Assembly (NCBI RefSeq): GCF_011769525.1
Contig: NZ_CP050440.1
Location: 8,356,001-8,420,000, forward strand
DNA length: 64,000 nucleotides
Direction: 5' to 3'
From: Tolypothrix sp. PCC 7910
GTDB lineage: Bacteria > Cyanobacteriota > Cyanobacteriia > Cyanobacteriales > Nostocaceae
Position 1 is the stretch's first letter. Every line of letters begins with the position of its first letter. The translations under genes and the position numbers were made by a program. Positions 43,894 to 53,927 of this stretch are shown one piece after another. The notes beneath the pieces were generated by a model that worked only from the letters and a program-made list of their open reading frames with translations, was not told the origin of the DNA and ran no database searches.

Positions 43894-44368
43894 AGTTATT
43901 TGTTCACAGTTAGAAGTATCTTTTGGCTATCCTAAACCTGTGAATTTTAGGAAATGCTATGACATATCCTAACCAATTATAGCATGATTATCGTTAAGCG
44001 ATCGGCTTAAGCAAGGTGCAAACAGTAGCACAGACATCAAACGAGACACATGAGCATGACTAAAAAAAAACAGTACACATCGACCCTGTAAAGTTGCATT
44101 TTTTCCTCGACATTATTCTTGTAAACTCAAGCACTCCAAAAAAACCGATCGCCTGATCACCCTTCGTGATGTTGCCGATATGTCTTCACAGGCGAAGCAC
44201 GATCGCGTTTAATCTCTTTAACCTCAGATTTTCTTTCGCCTCCTGGGTTATTTCCTGCCTCACAAGCCTGCTGAATAGCAAAGCTGCATTGTTTCGCTGT
44301 ACAGTTAGTCACAATTTCTGCAGTGCTAGAATGTTAGCATTATTGAAAATTTTTAGTGGAATTTTGGA
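43894..44368. other. Intergenic region upstream of the tRNA, no gene recognised
   Basis: About 475 bp, AT-rich near the tRNA and mixed elsewhere. The short frame at 44166-44372 is a shadow with no ribosome binding site. The tRNA promoter must lie at the left end, but I cannot define it. Confidence 0.4.
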
Positions 44369-44938
44369 CTAAAAAGCATCTAAAGCTAAATTAAGTTTCA
44401 AGACATTAACTCCAGGTTCGCCAAAAATACCCAGGAATCTGCTATCGGTATTTTCAGCTACTAAGCTTTGAAGCTTCTCAGGGTTAATACCGCGAATAGA
44501 GGCGATACGTTGCACTTGCGCCTGTGCTGCATCAATACTAATGTGTGGATCTAAGCCAGAGCCAGAAGTATAAACTAAATCAGCTGTGGGCGTGATGTTA
44601 GCTTGCTTCAGCCGTGAGACTTCTCCTTGAATGCGTTTTAGCAGTTCGGGATTGCTGGGTGCGAGGTTGCTAGCGCCTGATACTCCTGTGATGGGAGCTT
44701 CTGGGCCTGTACTGTAGTTGACAGTGCTGGGACGACTCCAAAAATAGCGATCGCTTTTAAAGGGTTGACCAATTAATACGGAACCGATTACTTTACCTTG
44801 ATTATTAGTAATTAAGCTCCCATTAGCCTGAAAAGGTAATGCTATTTGCCCGCAAATTAGCATAAATAAAGGATATATAAATGCTGTCAATAACCACAGA
44901 GCCAAAGTAGAACGAATAGCTTTATTAAACTGACGCAT
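44369..44938 (-). CDS. kdpC: K+-transporting ATPase subunit C
   Basis: The 189-residue protein has one N-terminal membrane helix (about 10-32) and the KdpC signature 'GSVLIGQPFKSDRYFWSRPS', followed by 'DLVYTSGSGLDPHISIDAAQAQVQRIA'. KdpC is thought to help KdpB bind ATP. Its ATG at 44938 overlaps the stop of the KdpG-type gene (TAATG), so they are translationally coupled. The upstream ATG at 44983 would overlap the neighbour needlessly. No kdpD follows. Confidence 0.93.
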   Translation of the reverse strand: MRQFNKAIRSTLALWLLTAFIYPLFMLICGQIALPFQANGSLITNNQGKVIGSVLIGQPFKSDRYFWSRPSTVNYSTGPEAPITGVSGASNLAPSNPELLKRIQGEVSRLKQANITPTADLVYTSGSGLDPHISIDAAQAQVQRIASIRGINPEKLQSLVAENTDSRFLGIFGEPGVNVLKLNLALDAF

Positions 44939-45168
44939 TAGAATTTCTCCGGTTGAAAAATGACAACGAATAAATAAATACACAAGCTAAAAGTCACTAG
45001 TGCTAACAACCCAATGGCGTAAGATGCTGTACGTGGTAATTCTCCAGGGGTTGCTGCTTGAACTGCTGGTGCTAATATGGTGTTAAAACACAGAATTAAA
45101 AACAAGGATAGAGGAATCCTGCTGTTTTTATCGCGAATAAAATCAAATATTGCTGAAAACTCTTTCAT
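44938..45168 (-). CDS. kdpG: KdpG-type small membrane protein
   Basis: The 76-residue protein has two hydrophobic stretches (about 20-36, perhaps a signal-like segment ending 'APAVQAA', and 47-70) and ends 'VIFQPEKF'. Its end resembles KdpF, a small stabilising subunit, with an N-terminal extension. In Anabaena a cyanobacteria-specific kdpG occupies this place, between kdpB and kdpC, and the order here is the same. I use ATG 45168; TTG 45177 is an alternative. It is translationally coupled to kdpC. The symbol rests on position and shape. Confidence 0.7.
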   Translation of the reverse strand: MKEFSAIFDFIRDKNSRIPLSLFLILCFNTILAPAVQAATPGELPRTASYAIGLLALVTFSLCIYLFVVIFQPEKF

Positions 45169-45282
45169 GATTTCCAATGGTTGTAAATTTAGACGCAGAT
45201 AAAAAGCTAATCACAAATAAAACTCACAAGCCAACATAAATTTTTTTCCAGTCAACAGTCAACAATTAACAGTCAACACTTT

Positions 45283-47352
45283 TCAAGCCAGTCCCACAGC
45301 CGCAATCAAAACATCAATAAATTTGATAGCAATGAAGGGAGCAATAACACCACCAAGACCATAAATAAAAATATTGCGCTGCAAAAGTTGATCTGCTGTA
45401 AGTGGGCGAAATTTCACACCAGTCAGTGCTAAGGGAATCAGTGCCGGAATAATTAAAGCGTTGTAAATTAAAGCTGATAAAACAGCAGATTGGGCGCTGG
45501 CTAAACCCATAATATTGAGACTGCTAACACCAATTCCAGCAAAGATTGCCGGAATGATCGCAAAATATTTGGCAACATCATTAGCAATAGAAAAGGTAGT
45601 GAGTGCGCCACGAGTAATGAGCAATTGTTTACCAATAGTGACAATATCAATTAACTTTGTAGGGTCAGAATCCAGGTCTACCATATTAGCCGCTTCCTTC
45701 GCCGCTTGCGTGCCAGAATTCATGGCTACCCCGACATTTGCCTGAGCCAAAGCTGGAGCATCATTAGTACCATCTCCAGTCATTGCCACTAATTTTCCTT
45801 GAGATTGTTCTGCCCGAATCACCGCAATTTTATCTTCTGGCGTAGCTTCGGCAATGAAATCATCAACTCCGGCTTCTTGAGCAATTACAGATGCCGTAAT
45901 GCGGTTATCTCCGGTGAGCATGATAGTTTTAATTCCCATGCGCCGCATTTGGTCAAACCTTTCTTTAATCCCAGGTTTAATAATATCTTTGAGATAAATT
46001 ACACCGTAAATTATTTCGTTTTCACATAATGCCAGAGGAGTACCACCCAATCTGGAAACTCTTTCAAAAGCAGCATCAAGTTCAGGTGTTAATTGTCCAT
46101 TCCGGGATCTGACAAATCCTTTAATCGCATCTACTGCACCCTTACGAATTTCTACAGCGTTAGGTAAATTAGTGCCACTCATCCGCGTTTTGGCAGAAAA
46201 TTCTATACCTTCAGCTTGCTTTAAGTCAAAATCTAATTTTGCCCCGAATTTTTCTGCCAGTTTAACAATGGATTTACCTTCTGGTGTCTCATCAAATACA
46301 CTCGATGCCAGAGCAACTTTAGCTACTTTTTCTACAGTATGACCATTGACGGGAATAAATTCCTCTGCCAGGCGATTACCCAAGGTAATTGTCCCGGTTT
46401 TATCTAATACCAATGTATTAACGTCACCACAAGCTTCCACTGCACGTCCCGATGTAGCAATAACGTTAAATTGAGCGACTCTATCCATACCAGCAATCCC
46501 AATTGCACTTAATAATCCGCCGATAGTGGTGGGTATTAAGGCTACTAGCAGAGCAATTAATACAGCAATGCTGACTGGTGATTTTACATAGACTGATACA
46601 GTTGGCAGAGTCGCCATCACCACGAGAAAGACTTGGGTGAGAACTGCTAATAAAACAGTTAAAGCGATTTCATTAGGAGTTTTACTACGGGAAGCGCCTT
46701 CGACTAACGCAATCATCCTATCCAGAAAGCCTTGACCGGGGTCAGTTGTGACGCGAATTGTCAACTCATCGGAAATAATTCGGGTTCCTCCAGTCACAGA
46801 ACTAGCAATATCTGTCCCTGGTTCTTTCAAGACTGGTGCGGATTCTCCCGTAATCGCAGATTCATCTACAGAGGCAATACCTTTAATTACCTCACCATCG
46901 GCTGGGATAATATCTCCAGCAAATACCTTAATGTGATCGCCACGTCGTAAGGCTGTAGAACTCACTTCTTGGATAGAACCATCAGGAAGAAGTTTTTTCG
47001 CTTTAGCATCAGATTTTGTGGCTCGTAAAGCATCTGCTTGAGCTTTACCTCTTCCTTCTGCTACAGCCTCAGCAAAGTTGGCAAATAGAACGGTTAAGAA
47101 CAGAATTAGGGTAATTAAACCATTAAATAATCTGGGATTTTCGCCAGTAGTTGGGCCAAATAGGTTAGGCGCAATGGTCACTAATGCAGTAATAATTGTG
47201 CCTAACCAGACGACAAACATCACCGGATTTTTGAGCATATTACGCGGGTTTAATTTAACGAATGCTTGTTGCAGAGCGCGTCTGTAAAGTCCGCTTTGTT
47301 TAGCTTTAGGCGTATGTTTGCGTTCTTGGCGCAGTTTGGTAGATAGTTTCAT
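45283..47352 (-). CDS. kdpB: K+-transporting ATPase subunit B
   Basis: The 689-residue P-type ATPase has the phosphorylation motif 'LDKTGTIT' (aspartate near 316), 'TGES' in the actuator domain, '[10 protein letters not shown]' and '[18 protein letters not shown]'-type hinge ('[10 protein letters not shown]'). It hydrolyses ATP to drive K+ uptake through KdpA. Length equals the family's norm. It lies 53 bp after kdpA and 105 bp before the KdpG-type gene; the latter gap contains AGTCAAC/AGTTAAC-type repeats (45247-45280). Confidence 0.96.
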   Translation of the reverse strand: MKLSTKLRQERKHTPKAKQSGLYRRALQQAFVKLNPRNMLKNPVMFVVWLGTIITALVTIAPNLFGPTTGENPRLFNGLITLILFLTVLFANFAEAVAEGRGKAQADALRATKSDAKAKKLLPDGSIQEVSSTALRRGDHIKVFAGDIIPADGEVIKGIASVDESAITGESAPVLKEPGTDIASSVTGGTRIISDELTIRVTTDPGQGFLDRMIALVEGASRSKTPNEIALTVLLAVLTQVFLVVMATLPTVSVYVKSPVSIAVLIALLVALIPTTIGGLLSAIGIAGMDRVAQFNVIATSGRAVEACGDVNTLVLDKTGTITLGNRLAEEFIPVNGHTVEKVAKVALASSVFDETPEGKSIVKLAEKFGAKLDFDLKQAEGIEFSAKTRMSGTNLPNAVEIRKGAVDAIKGFVRSRNGQLTPELDAAFERVSRLGGTPLALCENEIIYGVIYLKDIIKPGIKERFDQMRRMGIKTIMLTGDNRITASVIAQEAGVDDFIAEATPEDKIAVIRAEQSQGKLVAMTGDGTNDAPALAQANVGVAMNSGTQAAKEAANMVDLDSDPTKLIDIVTIGKQLLITRGALTTFSIANDVAKYFAIIPAIFAGIGVSSLNIMGLASAQSAVLSALIYNALIIPALIPLALTGVKFRPLTADQLLQRNIFIYGLGGVIAPFIAIKFIDVLIAAVGLA

Positions 47353-47405
47353 AGGTGTTGATATTGAAGAGAAAAGCGCACCGAATTTTAGATTTTGAAT
47401 TGCTA

Positions 47406-49091
47406 TTATCCACCTTTGGAAATGAGAAATGCTTCTGCTATGGGGCCTAAGACGAGTACGGGGAAAAAAGTAAGGGCACCAAGAATTAAAATTACGCCGC
47501 TTGTAACACTGGTGAAGATTCTGGTGTCGGTTCTCAGAGTACCTGTGGTTATAGGAACTGGTTGCTTGCGAGACATACTATCTGCTAGCAGTAGTAGGGC
47601 AATGATGGAGATATAACGTCCTGCTAACATACTCACACTAGCGCTGAAATTCCACCAAAGAGTGTTATCGTTTAATCCTTCAAAGCCAGAACCGTTATTA
47701 GCAGCAGCAGAAGTATATTCGTAAACTACCTGGGAAACACCATGAAAACCGGGATTACTAATGCCTGATAAAGTATCAGGAAAACCAAATACTATTGCCC
47801 AAGGGATGAGAATAGCGAAAGGGTGAACTAATAAGACGACGCTGGCGAGAACAATTTCTCTCTTCTCAATTTTTCTGCCTAAAAATTCTGGTGTCCTTCC
47901 TACCATTAAACCCGTGAGGAATACTGCCAAAATTAGATAGATAAATAGGTAAGCTGTTCCAGTTCCTTGACCACCCCAAATAATTTGCAAGAACATATTA
48001 AAGAGAGTTGCAAACCCTCCAGGTGGCATTAAAGAATCATGCATTCCATTCACAGCACCACACATAGTTGCTGTGGTCATGATTGCCCATAATGCTGTTT
48101 GTGCCCAACCAAATCTTACTTCTTTACCTTCTAAATTTGGTTGTTGTTTGTCTAACAAAGAATTAACTAACGGATTGCCTTGAAATTCACCGACTGCGGC
48201 AACACCTACTAACAAAACAAAGATGATAAAAACCATCCAAAATACTAGCCAGGCTTGTTTACGGTTATTAGCAAATACGCCGTAGGTGTAAATTAGGGCA
48301 GAAGGAATGGAAATCATTGCCCAGGTTTCTAATAAGTTAGTAAAGTTATTCGGATTTTCATAAGGATGGGCGGAATTAATTCCGAAAAAGCCACCGCCGT
48401 TTTCTCCGAGTTGTTTAATAATTTCAAAGTGAGCAACTGGGCCGCGAGCGATGATTTGATTTGCACCTTCTACAGTAGTAGCGGTGACTGGCCCTGCCAA
48501 GGTTTCTGGTACACCTGCCACAATTAATAACAAACCACCAACAATCGATAGAGGTAATAAAATTCGCGTAATTGACCTAATTAAATCAGCGTAAAAGTTG
48601 CCCAAAGGTCTACCAGTTAAACCGCGGATGAAAGCAATACCAACTGCTAAACCTGTTGCGGCTGAGGTAAACATTAAAAAACTCAGGGCGAATGTTTGGC
48701 TGGTATAACTAAAGGTTGTTTCGCCAGAATAATGCTGTTGGTCTGTGTTAGTCAGAAAAGAAATTGTAGTGTGTAGTGCTAAATCCCAACTCGGCGTACC
48801 TAAATTTGTAGGATTAAATGGTAGCCATCCCTGAAATATGAGAATGAAAAAAACTAAAATCCCCATGACAAGATTGCTATATAGCACTGCTTTGATATAC
48901 TGCCAACCTGTCATTTCTTCTTGGGGACGTATCGCACTCAAGGCGTAAATACTTCGTTCTATGGGATTGATTACTGGGTCAAGTAATGTTCTTTCTCCCA
49001 TGAAAACCCGAGCTATATATTTACCTAGTAAGGGTGTAGTTGCAATGAAGATGAGTAATGTCAAGCCAATTTGTATCCATCCTTGTAACAT
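47406..49091 (-). CDS. kdpA: K+-transporting ATPase subunit A
   Basis: The 561-residue polytopic protein has about ten helices and the selectivity-filter-like loops '[11 protein letters not shown]', '[19 protein letters not shown]', '[15 protein letters not shown]' and '[13 protein letters not shown]'. It is the K+-binding subunit. It begins 4 bp after the small RCK_C-like gene and 53 bp before kdpB. Confidence 0.96.
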   Translation of the reverse strand: MLQGWIQIGLTLLIFIATTPLLGKYIARVFMGERTLLDPVINPIERSIYALSAIRPQEEMTGWQYIKAVLYSNLVMGILVFFILIFQGWLPFNPTNLGTPSWDLALHTTISFLTNTDQQHYSGETTFSYTSQTFALSFLMFTSAATGLAVGIAFIRGLTGRPLGNFYADLIRSITRILLPLSIVGGLLLIVAGVPETLAGPVTATTVEGANQIIARGPVAHFEIIKQLGENGGGFFGINSAHPYENPNNFTNLLETWAMISIPSALIYTYGVFANNRKQAWLVFWMVFIIFVLLVGVAAVGEFQGNPLVNSLLDKQQPNLEGKEVRFGWAQTALWAIMTTATMCGAVNGMHDSLMPPGGFATLFNMFLQIIWGGQGTGTAYLFIYLILAVFLTGLMVGRTPEFLGRKIEKREIVLASVVLLVHPFAILIPWAIVFGFPDTLSGISNPGFHGVSQVVYEYTSAAANNGSGFEGLNDNTLWWNFSASVSMLAGRYISIIALLLLADSMSRKQPVPITTGTLRTDTRIFTSVTSGVILILGALTFFPVLVLGPIAEAFLISKGG

Positions 49092-49094
49092 GGA

Positions 49095-49394
49095 TTAAAT
49101 CATCTCCTGATACAGATTTGTATAATTTTTAAGAAGACATTTAGGTGGTGCATAGTGAATAGGATGCTTTTGATTCAGAGCAAATTTCAGCATAGGAACT
49201 AAAGCTGAATTTAAAGCAACAGCCAGTATATAATCTCCATCGCAAATAGCAGGCTCTGCATTTGCTGGGATGACTTGCATATCTCTAACGATGCCAAGAG
49301 CTACACATTTATCTGGTAACTTTAAGCTACTTAATGCTTGCCCACAATGACAGCTATTACCTGCGATTTTTACACCCGTTAAAGCTAAATGCAT
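49095..49394 (-). CDS. Small RCK_C/TrkA_C-like protein, first gene of the kdp unit
   Basis: The 99-residue protein has a central stretch 'LPDKCVALGIVRDMQVIPANAEPAICDGDYILAVAL', the pattern of a TrkA_C/RCK_C domain (a beta hairpin 'ALGIVRDMQVIPAN' then 'GDYILAV'). In other bacteria such domains bind c-di-AMP or other ligands and gate K+ channels. Two cysteines and a histidine ('SCHCGQ') lie near the N-terminus. The stop is 4 bp before the kdpA ATG, so it is in the operon. Role: probable regulator of Kdp assembly or activity; ligand inferred from the family. Confidence 0.68.
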   Translation of the reverse strand: MHLALTGVKIAGNSCHCGQALSSLKLPDKCVALGIVRDMQVIPANAEPAICDGDYILAVALNSALVPMLKFALNQKHPIHYAPPKCLLKNYTNLYQEMI

Positions 49395-49762
49395 AAGGCT
49401 ATTTTTGCAAAGAAATACTTCTTTTTTTGTAGATATTAATATGATTGTTGAATTAATGAACTAAAACAAGTAATAGAAAGGTATAAGTAGAGTTGATTTT
49501 TCTATATATGGCGTTTATTAGTTAATCTATATAAGTGTTTATAGTGTTTAGCTGATATTTATATCTACTGTTTAGATTTATATAAACGCTAGGTTGTATA
49601 AGGGCAGAATAACGCCAGAAAGATTTAGGAGGTGCGTTACGCTCTGCTAAGGCACCCTACATATATAAAAAATTAGGAGTTATATAAGGTTGATCACCTA
49701 GTGTGGGGAATGGAAAATATAATTATTAGCTACAATTAATATAATTGATTAGTGGCTCATTA
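49395..49762. promoter_or_regulatory. Divergent region between kdp operon and two-component pair
   Basis: About 370 bp, strongly AT-rich, with a fragment of the GC-rich palindromic repeat at about 49632-49662. It must hold the kdp promoter and that of the kinase gene. No KdpE box can be identified by eye. Confidence 0.45.
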
Positions 49763-50866
49763 ATGCGAGATTTAAAAACAAAATTACTTAATAAAGAAGC
49801 ACCAATAGGCAAATTTTTGTTGATTATTTGTCTATTTACATTTGTCTTGCTTTTGGATTATTCAACACCTAATGAATATGTGTTTGGCTATCTGTATACA
49901 GGGCCAATTCTATTAACAAACTCCTGGCTAGGAAGGCGAGCAACCTTGCAAGCTACCTGTATTGCGGTTTGCTTCACGATGTTGAATTTGATAGTACCAG
50001 GAGGTGAAGGGATTAAGCCTGCGACAATTGCCGATAGAACGATTGCATCCTCAGCGTTGATTGTCACAGGTATTTTAAGCGATCGCCTGCGTCGTTCCCA
50101 AGATGCGATCGCGATCGCTCGTGCTAAACTGGCAGCGCAAGAGGAATTATCTAGGGTGCGGGAAGATTTTGCTTCTACTCTTACCCATGATTTAAAAACG
50201 CCTCTTCTCGGTGCAATTGAAACTCTCAAAGCTTTTGAGCAAGAAAAGTTTGGTGCTGTTTCATCAGTACAGCAAACAGTTTTAGCGACTATGCAACGCA
50301 GCCATCAAACTTCTCTACAACTGCTAGAAACTTTGTTGGATATCTATCGCAATGATACTGAAGGCTTAAAACTGAACTTAGCACCTGTAGATTTAGCAAT
50401 CTTGGCAGAGGAAGCAACAGCGACTCTCAGCGATTTAGCTGCTAATCGTCGGGTTTATCTCTCAATCAAATATGGTGATTCTGATTGGCGACAATCGCTA
50501 TGGGTTCAGGGTGATGCACTACAACTGCAACGAGTGTTTACCAATCTCCTTGTTAATGCTATCAATCACTCCCGGCGTGGTGAACATGTGGAAGTAGTGT
50601 TAGAATCGCAAGCTGCCTATCAAGTTGTGAAAATTTTGGATACAGGCGCGGGGATTGTAGCTGAACAATTCTCCCATTTATTTGCAAGATTTTACCAAGG
50701 AAATAGCGATCGCCAAGCTAAAGGCTCGGGATTAGGGCTTTACCTCTCTCGCCAAATTATTGCCGCCCACGGGGGTATAATTTGGGCAGAGAACAGAGTC
50801 CCTATTGGTGCAATGTTTGCTTTTAAGCTCCCAGTTTATCCATTTCAATCTTCTTTGACTGTGTGA
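49763..50866 (+). CDS. Membrane sensor histidine kinase
   Basis: The 367-residue protein has about three membrane helices (residues 15-33, 45-80 and 93-106), and no large extracytoplasmic sensor domain. The HisKA box is 'STLTHDLKTPLLG' (H142), and the ATPase has 'NLLVNAINHS', 'DTGAGI' and 'GSGLGLYLS'. ATG 49763 is preferred; a TTG at 49745 is possible. It is followed by the response regulator with a 1-bp gap, so they are a pair. It is not a KdpD (no KdpD/Usp domain), but its position next to kdp suggests a K+ or osmotic stimulus. Confidence 0.9.
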   Translation: MRDLKTKLLNKEAPIGKFLLIICLFTFVLLLDYSTPNEYVFGYLYTGPILLTNSWLGRRATLQATCIAVCFTMLNLIVPGGEGIKPATIADRTIASSALIVTGILSDRLRRSQDAIAIARAKLAAQEELSRVREDFASTLTHDLKTPLLGAIETLKAFEQEKFGAVSSVQQTVLATMQRSHQTSLQLLETLLDIYRNDTEGLKLNLAPVDLAILAEEATATLSDLAANRRVYLSIKYGDSDWRQSLWVQGDALQLQRVFTNLLVNAINHSRRGEHVEVVLESQAAYQVVKILDTGAGIVAEQFSHLFARFYQGNSDRQAKGSGLGLYLSRQIIAAHGGIIWAENRVPIGAMFAFKLPVYPFQSSLTV

Positions 50867-50867
50867 G

Positions 50868-51536
50868 ATGCCATCTACCCCTATCAAAATTCTCCTAGTT
50901 GAGGATGATGAACTTTTCCGCTTAGGTTTGCGCGTACGATTGCAACAAGAAGTAGGGTTAGAAATCGTTGCTGAGGCAGAAGATGGTGAAACAGCGATTG
51001 AGTTCGTCAATCAAAATCCTCTCGATGTAGTGTTGTTAGATGTCGGATTACCAGGAATTGGCGGGATTGAAGCCTGTAAACAAATTAAGCAACAAAATCC
51101 TCAGTTACCAGTTTTAGTGTTGACTTCCCACTCACAAAAACCTTTAATCGCCAGATTAATTGAAGCAGGCGCGCAAGGTTATTGTCTTAAAGGAGTAGCA
51201 GCAGAAAAATTAGTTTTAGCACTGCGTTCTGTAGCTGCTGGTGCATCTTGGTGGGATGAAACAGCAACTCAAGAAATTCGTTCTACTTTTACATCTGACT
51301 CTGGAGAAATTGACACAGAAAATCTCTCTCCATCCCTCAATCCCCTTACCCAACGCGAACAAGAAATTTTAGCATTGCTAGCGGCAGGAAAAACTAACCA
51401 AGAAATCGCCTTGGCACTCTACATTACCCCTGGCACAGTAAGAGTACATGTCCATGCAATTTTACATAAATTAGGAGTAGGCGATCGCCATAGCGCAGTT
51501 GTTGTTGCTGTGCAAAAGCATTTAATTAAGGGATAG
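50868..51536 (+). CDS. NarL/FixJ-family response regulator
   Basis: The 222-residue protein has a receiver ('ILLVEDDELFR', phospho-aspartate D58 in 'VVLLDVGLPG', 'VLTSHS' and lysine in 'YCLKG') and a LuxR-type helix-turn-helix ('LTQREQEILALLAAGKTNQEIALALYITPGTVRVHVHAIL'). It follows its kinase by 1 bp. Kdp is usually controlled by the OmpR-type KdpE, so this NarL-type protein near kdp is unusual. Targets are unknown. Confidence 0.92.
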   Translation: MPSTPIKILLVEDDELFRLGLRVRLQQEVGLEIVAEAEDGETAIEFVNQNPLDVVLLDVGLPGIGGIEACKQIKQQNPQLPVLVLTSHSQKPLIARLIEAGAQGYCLKGVAAEKLVLALRSVAAGASWWDETATQEIRSTFTSDSGEIDTENLSPSLNPLTQREQEILALLAAGKTNQEIALALYITPGTVRVHVHAILHKLGVGDRHSAVVVAVQKHLIKG

Positions 51537-51595
51537 GGGATTCGGGATGGGGGACTGGGAAAAGCAGGGGAGAAACGAATCATGACTTTTAACTC

Positions 51596-51627
51596 TTGTA
51601 CAGACGCGATCAATCGCGTCTGTACAA
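51596..51627. terminator. Perfect 15-bp palindrome after the response-regulator gene
   Basis: TTGTACAGACGCGAT and its exact inverse flank a 2-bp centre. It lies 59 bp after the stop. The sequence belongs to a dispersed family (decayed copies near 15299-15340 and 30055-30095), so it may be a mobile-type palindrome reused as a terminator. There is no T-tract. Confidence 0.55.
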
Positions 51628-51641
51628 CTCAGCACTCCTAG

Positions 51642-51782
51642 CTACAGAATGTAGAAAATGGCGTTAAGGACTTCCCACATATTGACTTCACGAGGACGAC
51701 CGCCGGGTAATGGTTCTGGAATTAAGTCACTGATAAATTCATATTGAACACGCGTTAGGTTGCTGGGATATGCTTTACTCAT
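51642..51782 (-). pseudogene. IS5-type transposase N-terminal fragment
   Basis: The 46-residue ORF starts at ATG 51782 and begins 'MSKAYPSNLTRVQYEFISDL', with 'PGGRPREVNMWEVLNAIFYIL' before an in-frame stop. This is the very start of an IS5-family DDE transposase, whose full length is several times greater; everything after this fragment is missing. It is a remnant of an insertion sequence. Confidence 0.85.
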
Positions 51783-51862
51783 GTCGCTCTCTCGGTGCTG
51801 CGTCTGAATGCTATTCGCAGCTTACACTGAGAGAGTTTTTTTACAAACTACCCGACTTTTCA

Positions 51863-52072
51863 AACAGCCTCTTAGGTGCCTACTTTGTTGGTGGTGGTGT
51901 TGGTCTGACCACAGGTAGCGGTGATGCTTTGCCTTATCGCAATCGGCTCAATGCAGGTAAATATTTAATCGTGGTGAAGGGTACAGAAGAACTAACCCGT
52001 CAGGCAACTCGTATATTACGTCAGTTTGAACCACAAAATATTCAAGGTTATACAGAACCAACTGGTGCCTAA
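51863..52072 (+). pseudogene. C-terminal fragment of a general-stress-type protein
   Basis: The readable part, 'NSLLGAYFVGGGVGLTTG', 'YRNRLNAGKYLIVVKGTEELTRQATRILRQF', matches the end of small glycine-zipper stress proteins ('...GNYLVIVEGT...' type). The N-terminal half is absent. In its place lies the IS5 remnant on the other strand, so insertion probably beheaded the gene. The frame continues upstream to 51770, but that part reads the transposase DNA backward. Confidence 0.55.
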
Positions 52073-52610
52073 AAAGGGACTTCCAATTAAAAAAATATAC
52101 TATCGCTTTTTTGGCAATGGGGCAGGGAGCAGGTGAGCCAGCGCGGTCTTCTCGCAGGGGGAGAGGCTAGCGCCTGCCGTAGGATGCCCGCAGGGCTGTA
52201 GGGGGTTTCCCCCATGAGCGACTGGCGCTCGCGTAGCGTATCCGAAGGATTCATCCGTTCGACGTTCGCGCAGCGTCTCGTAGAGAAGTCGTTCCCGTAA
52301 AGCCTACGGCATAGCTTCGCTTAGCGCGTAGCGTCTCCGTCAGGAGAAGGGTAGGAGAGCAGGGGGAAGAAAGAAAATATTCTCTCTCGTAAATTGGATA
52401 ATTTATTTACAGGAAGTCTCAAAAGAAGAGGGAAGAGAATTTCACTGGTTTCTTTGATGAAGCTAATTAACATTGAAGACCTCTGTGAAAAAAAGAATCC
52501 GAGAGATGGAAAGGGCACAAAAATTTTTGTGCCCTTTCTGATAATTTCTCTCTTGCAAGTATTTTGGAATTGGCATTAGTTTCAGAATTAGGGCGGGATT
52601 ATTCTCATTC
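52073..52610. repeat. Repeat-dense, GC-rich intergenic region
   Basis: From about 52125 to 52350 the DNA is a mosaic of palindromic pieces ('GCGTAGCGTATCCG', 'GACGTTCGCGCAGCGTCTCG', 'GCTTCGCTTAGCGCGTAGCGTCTCC'). The pieces resemble the repeat inside the XPB-like gene and in the 21-kb cluster. No reading frame makes sense. A hairpin with GGGCACAAAAATTTTTGTGCCC at about 52514-52536 is a perfect palindrome that could serve as a terminator. Confidence 0.65.
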
Positions 52611-53279
52611 TTAAAGTGAAACAGAATAATTACTAGGAGATGATTGCTTCGCAAGTAGATAACGCACTTCTTCATCGGTGGTTTGCGAGAAGTTCTCGTA
52701 CCATAGACCAACTGCACACATTTGCTCTGGCATTTTTAAACACACTACTTCGTCTACTATCTCCTTCAATTGTTCACAAGTGTCTGGTGGCGCAACTGGA
52801 ACTGCTACAACAAGGCGCTTGGGTTGTTGGCGTTGCAGTATAGTAATAGCAGCACGCATGGTTGAGCCTGTAGCAATACCGTCATCAACAACAATTACAG
52901 TACAATTTTTGACATTAACTGGAGGGCGATCGCCACGATAAACGCGATCGCGACGCTGCAATTCTTGGAATTCATCAGCCGTTACTTGCTCAATCGTCTG
53001 ATTGGAAATGCCCAAAGAGTTTACAACATCATAATTCAATACCCGAATACTTCCCGATGTAATTGCGCCCATTGCCAATTCCTTGTGGCCAGGTACTCCA
53101 AGCTTTCTCACTAAGCAGATGTCTAATGGCGCACCTAGTACCTTTGCTACTTCAAATGCCACGGGTACACCACCACGAGGTAAGCCTAAAACCAACAAGT
53201 TTGGGCAACCAGCATAGCCTGTTAGTTGTTTACCTAACATCTGACCGGCTTCTAATCGGGTACGGAATTTCGTAGACAT
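52611..53279 (-). CDS. Phosphoribosyltransferase-domain protein
   Basis: The 222-residue protein has a type I PRTase domain: 'VLGLPRGGVPVAFEVAKVLGAPLDICLVRKLGVPGHKELAMGAI' and the PRPP loop 'VIVVDDGIATGSTMRAAI'. The family (dienelactone-hydrolase-associated PRTases) has unknown substrate. The start is ATG 53279 with a strong GGAGGTG ribosome binding site 6 bp away; the longer frame to 53348 has no such site. Confidence 0.88.
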   Translation of the reverse strand: MSTKFRTRLEAGQMLGKQLTGYAGCPNLLVLGLPRGGVPVAFEVAKVLGAPLDICLVRKLGVPGHKELAMGAITSGSIRVLNYDVVNSLGISNQTIEQVTADEFQELQRRDRVYRGDRPPVNVKNCTVIVVDDGIATGSTMRAAITILQRQQPKRLVVAVPVAPPDTCEQLKEIVDEVVCLKMPEQMCAVGLWYENFSQTTDEEVRYLLAKQSSPSNYSVSL

Positions 53280-53927
53280 AATTATCACCTCCATAGGGTG
53301 AAAGCGATGCATCGTTAAATTCTGTGCAATATACAGAAGATGACCCAATCTACTATTTGCGATATTGCTGACTGCAAAGGCTACCCAATACAGCTTGTCG
53401 TAAATTTTCTAATAATTACTCAGCAGTACTTATATACTTTCTATAAACTTCTTTGATTACGTCTACTGCTAAGAGCTTTTAAGTACGACTTAAATCTCTA
53501 GCGCTCTATTAATTTTGGTTACAAACAGAGAAATTATGAATGGATATCTTTTGGACATAACTCTATTGTCTCATCCTTCCAAATATATATAGCAATCCTC
53601 AATCATTTGTAAGAATCTATAGGCATTTGGGGTTTGTTCTCCTTTTCCCCATTACCCATTACCTTATATCTTGCACCTCACGGTATAAACCACTAATATG
53701 CAAATAGAAGCGTAAAAAAGTGACTCTAGCAGTGACAAGTACTTTAAGTAGACTAAGGAAACTTAAATCACTAAATAAGGATTGAGATTACTTAAATTAC
53801 CCAAGAGCAGGCGATGGCTGCGCCAAGGTCTTTGACGAACGCTAACGTCAAAGAGTCAGTGGATTTGCATTTATCAGCCGAAATATGAGAAAAAAGGGCG
53901 TGAAAAGCATAATTAACAGCAAGAAAC
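53280..53927. other. Intergenic region upstream of the transposase
   Basis: About 650 bp, AT-rich. TAGCAATCCTCAATCATTTGT at 53590-53610 is nearly identical to a stretch at 62691-62711, a short dispersed repeat. GC-rich repeat pieces lie near 53808-53855. I could not find a terminal inverted repeat for the transposon here. Confidence 0.45.
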
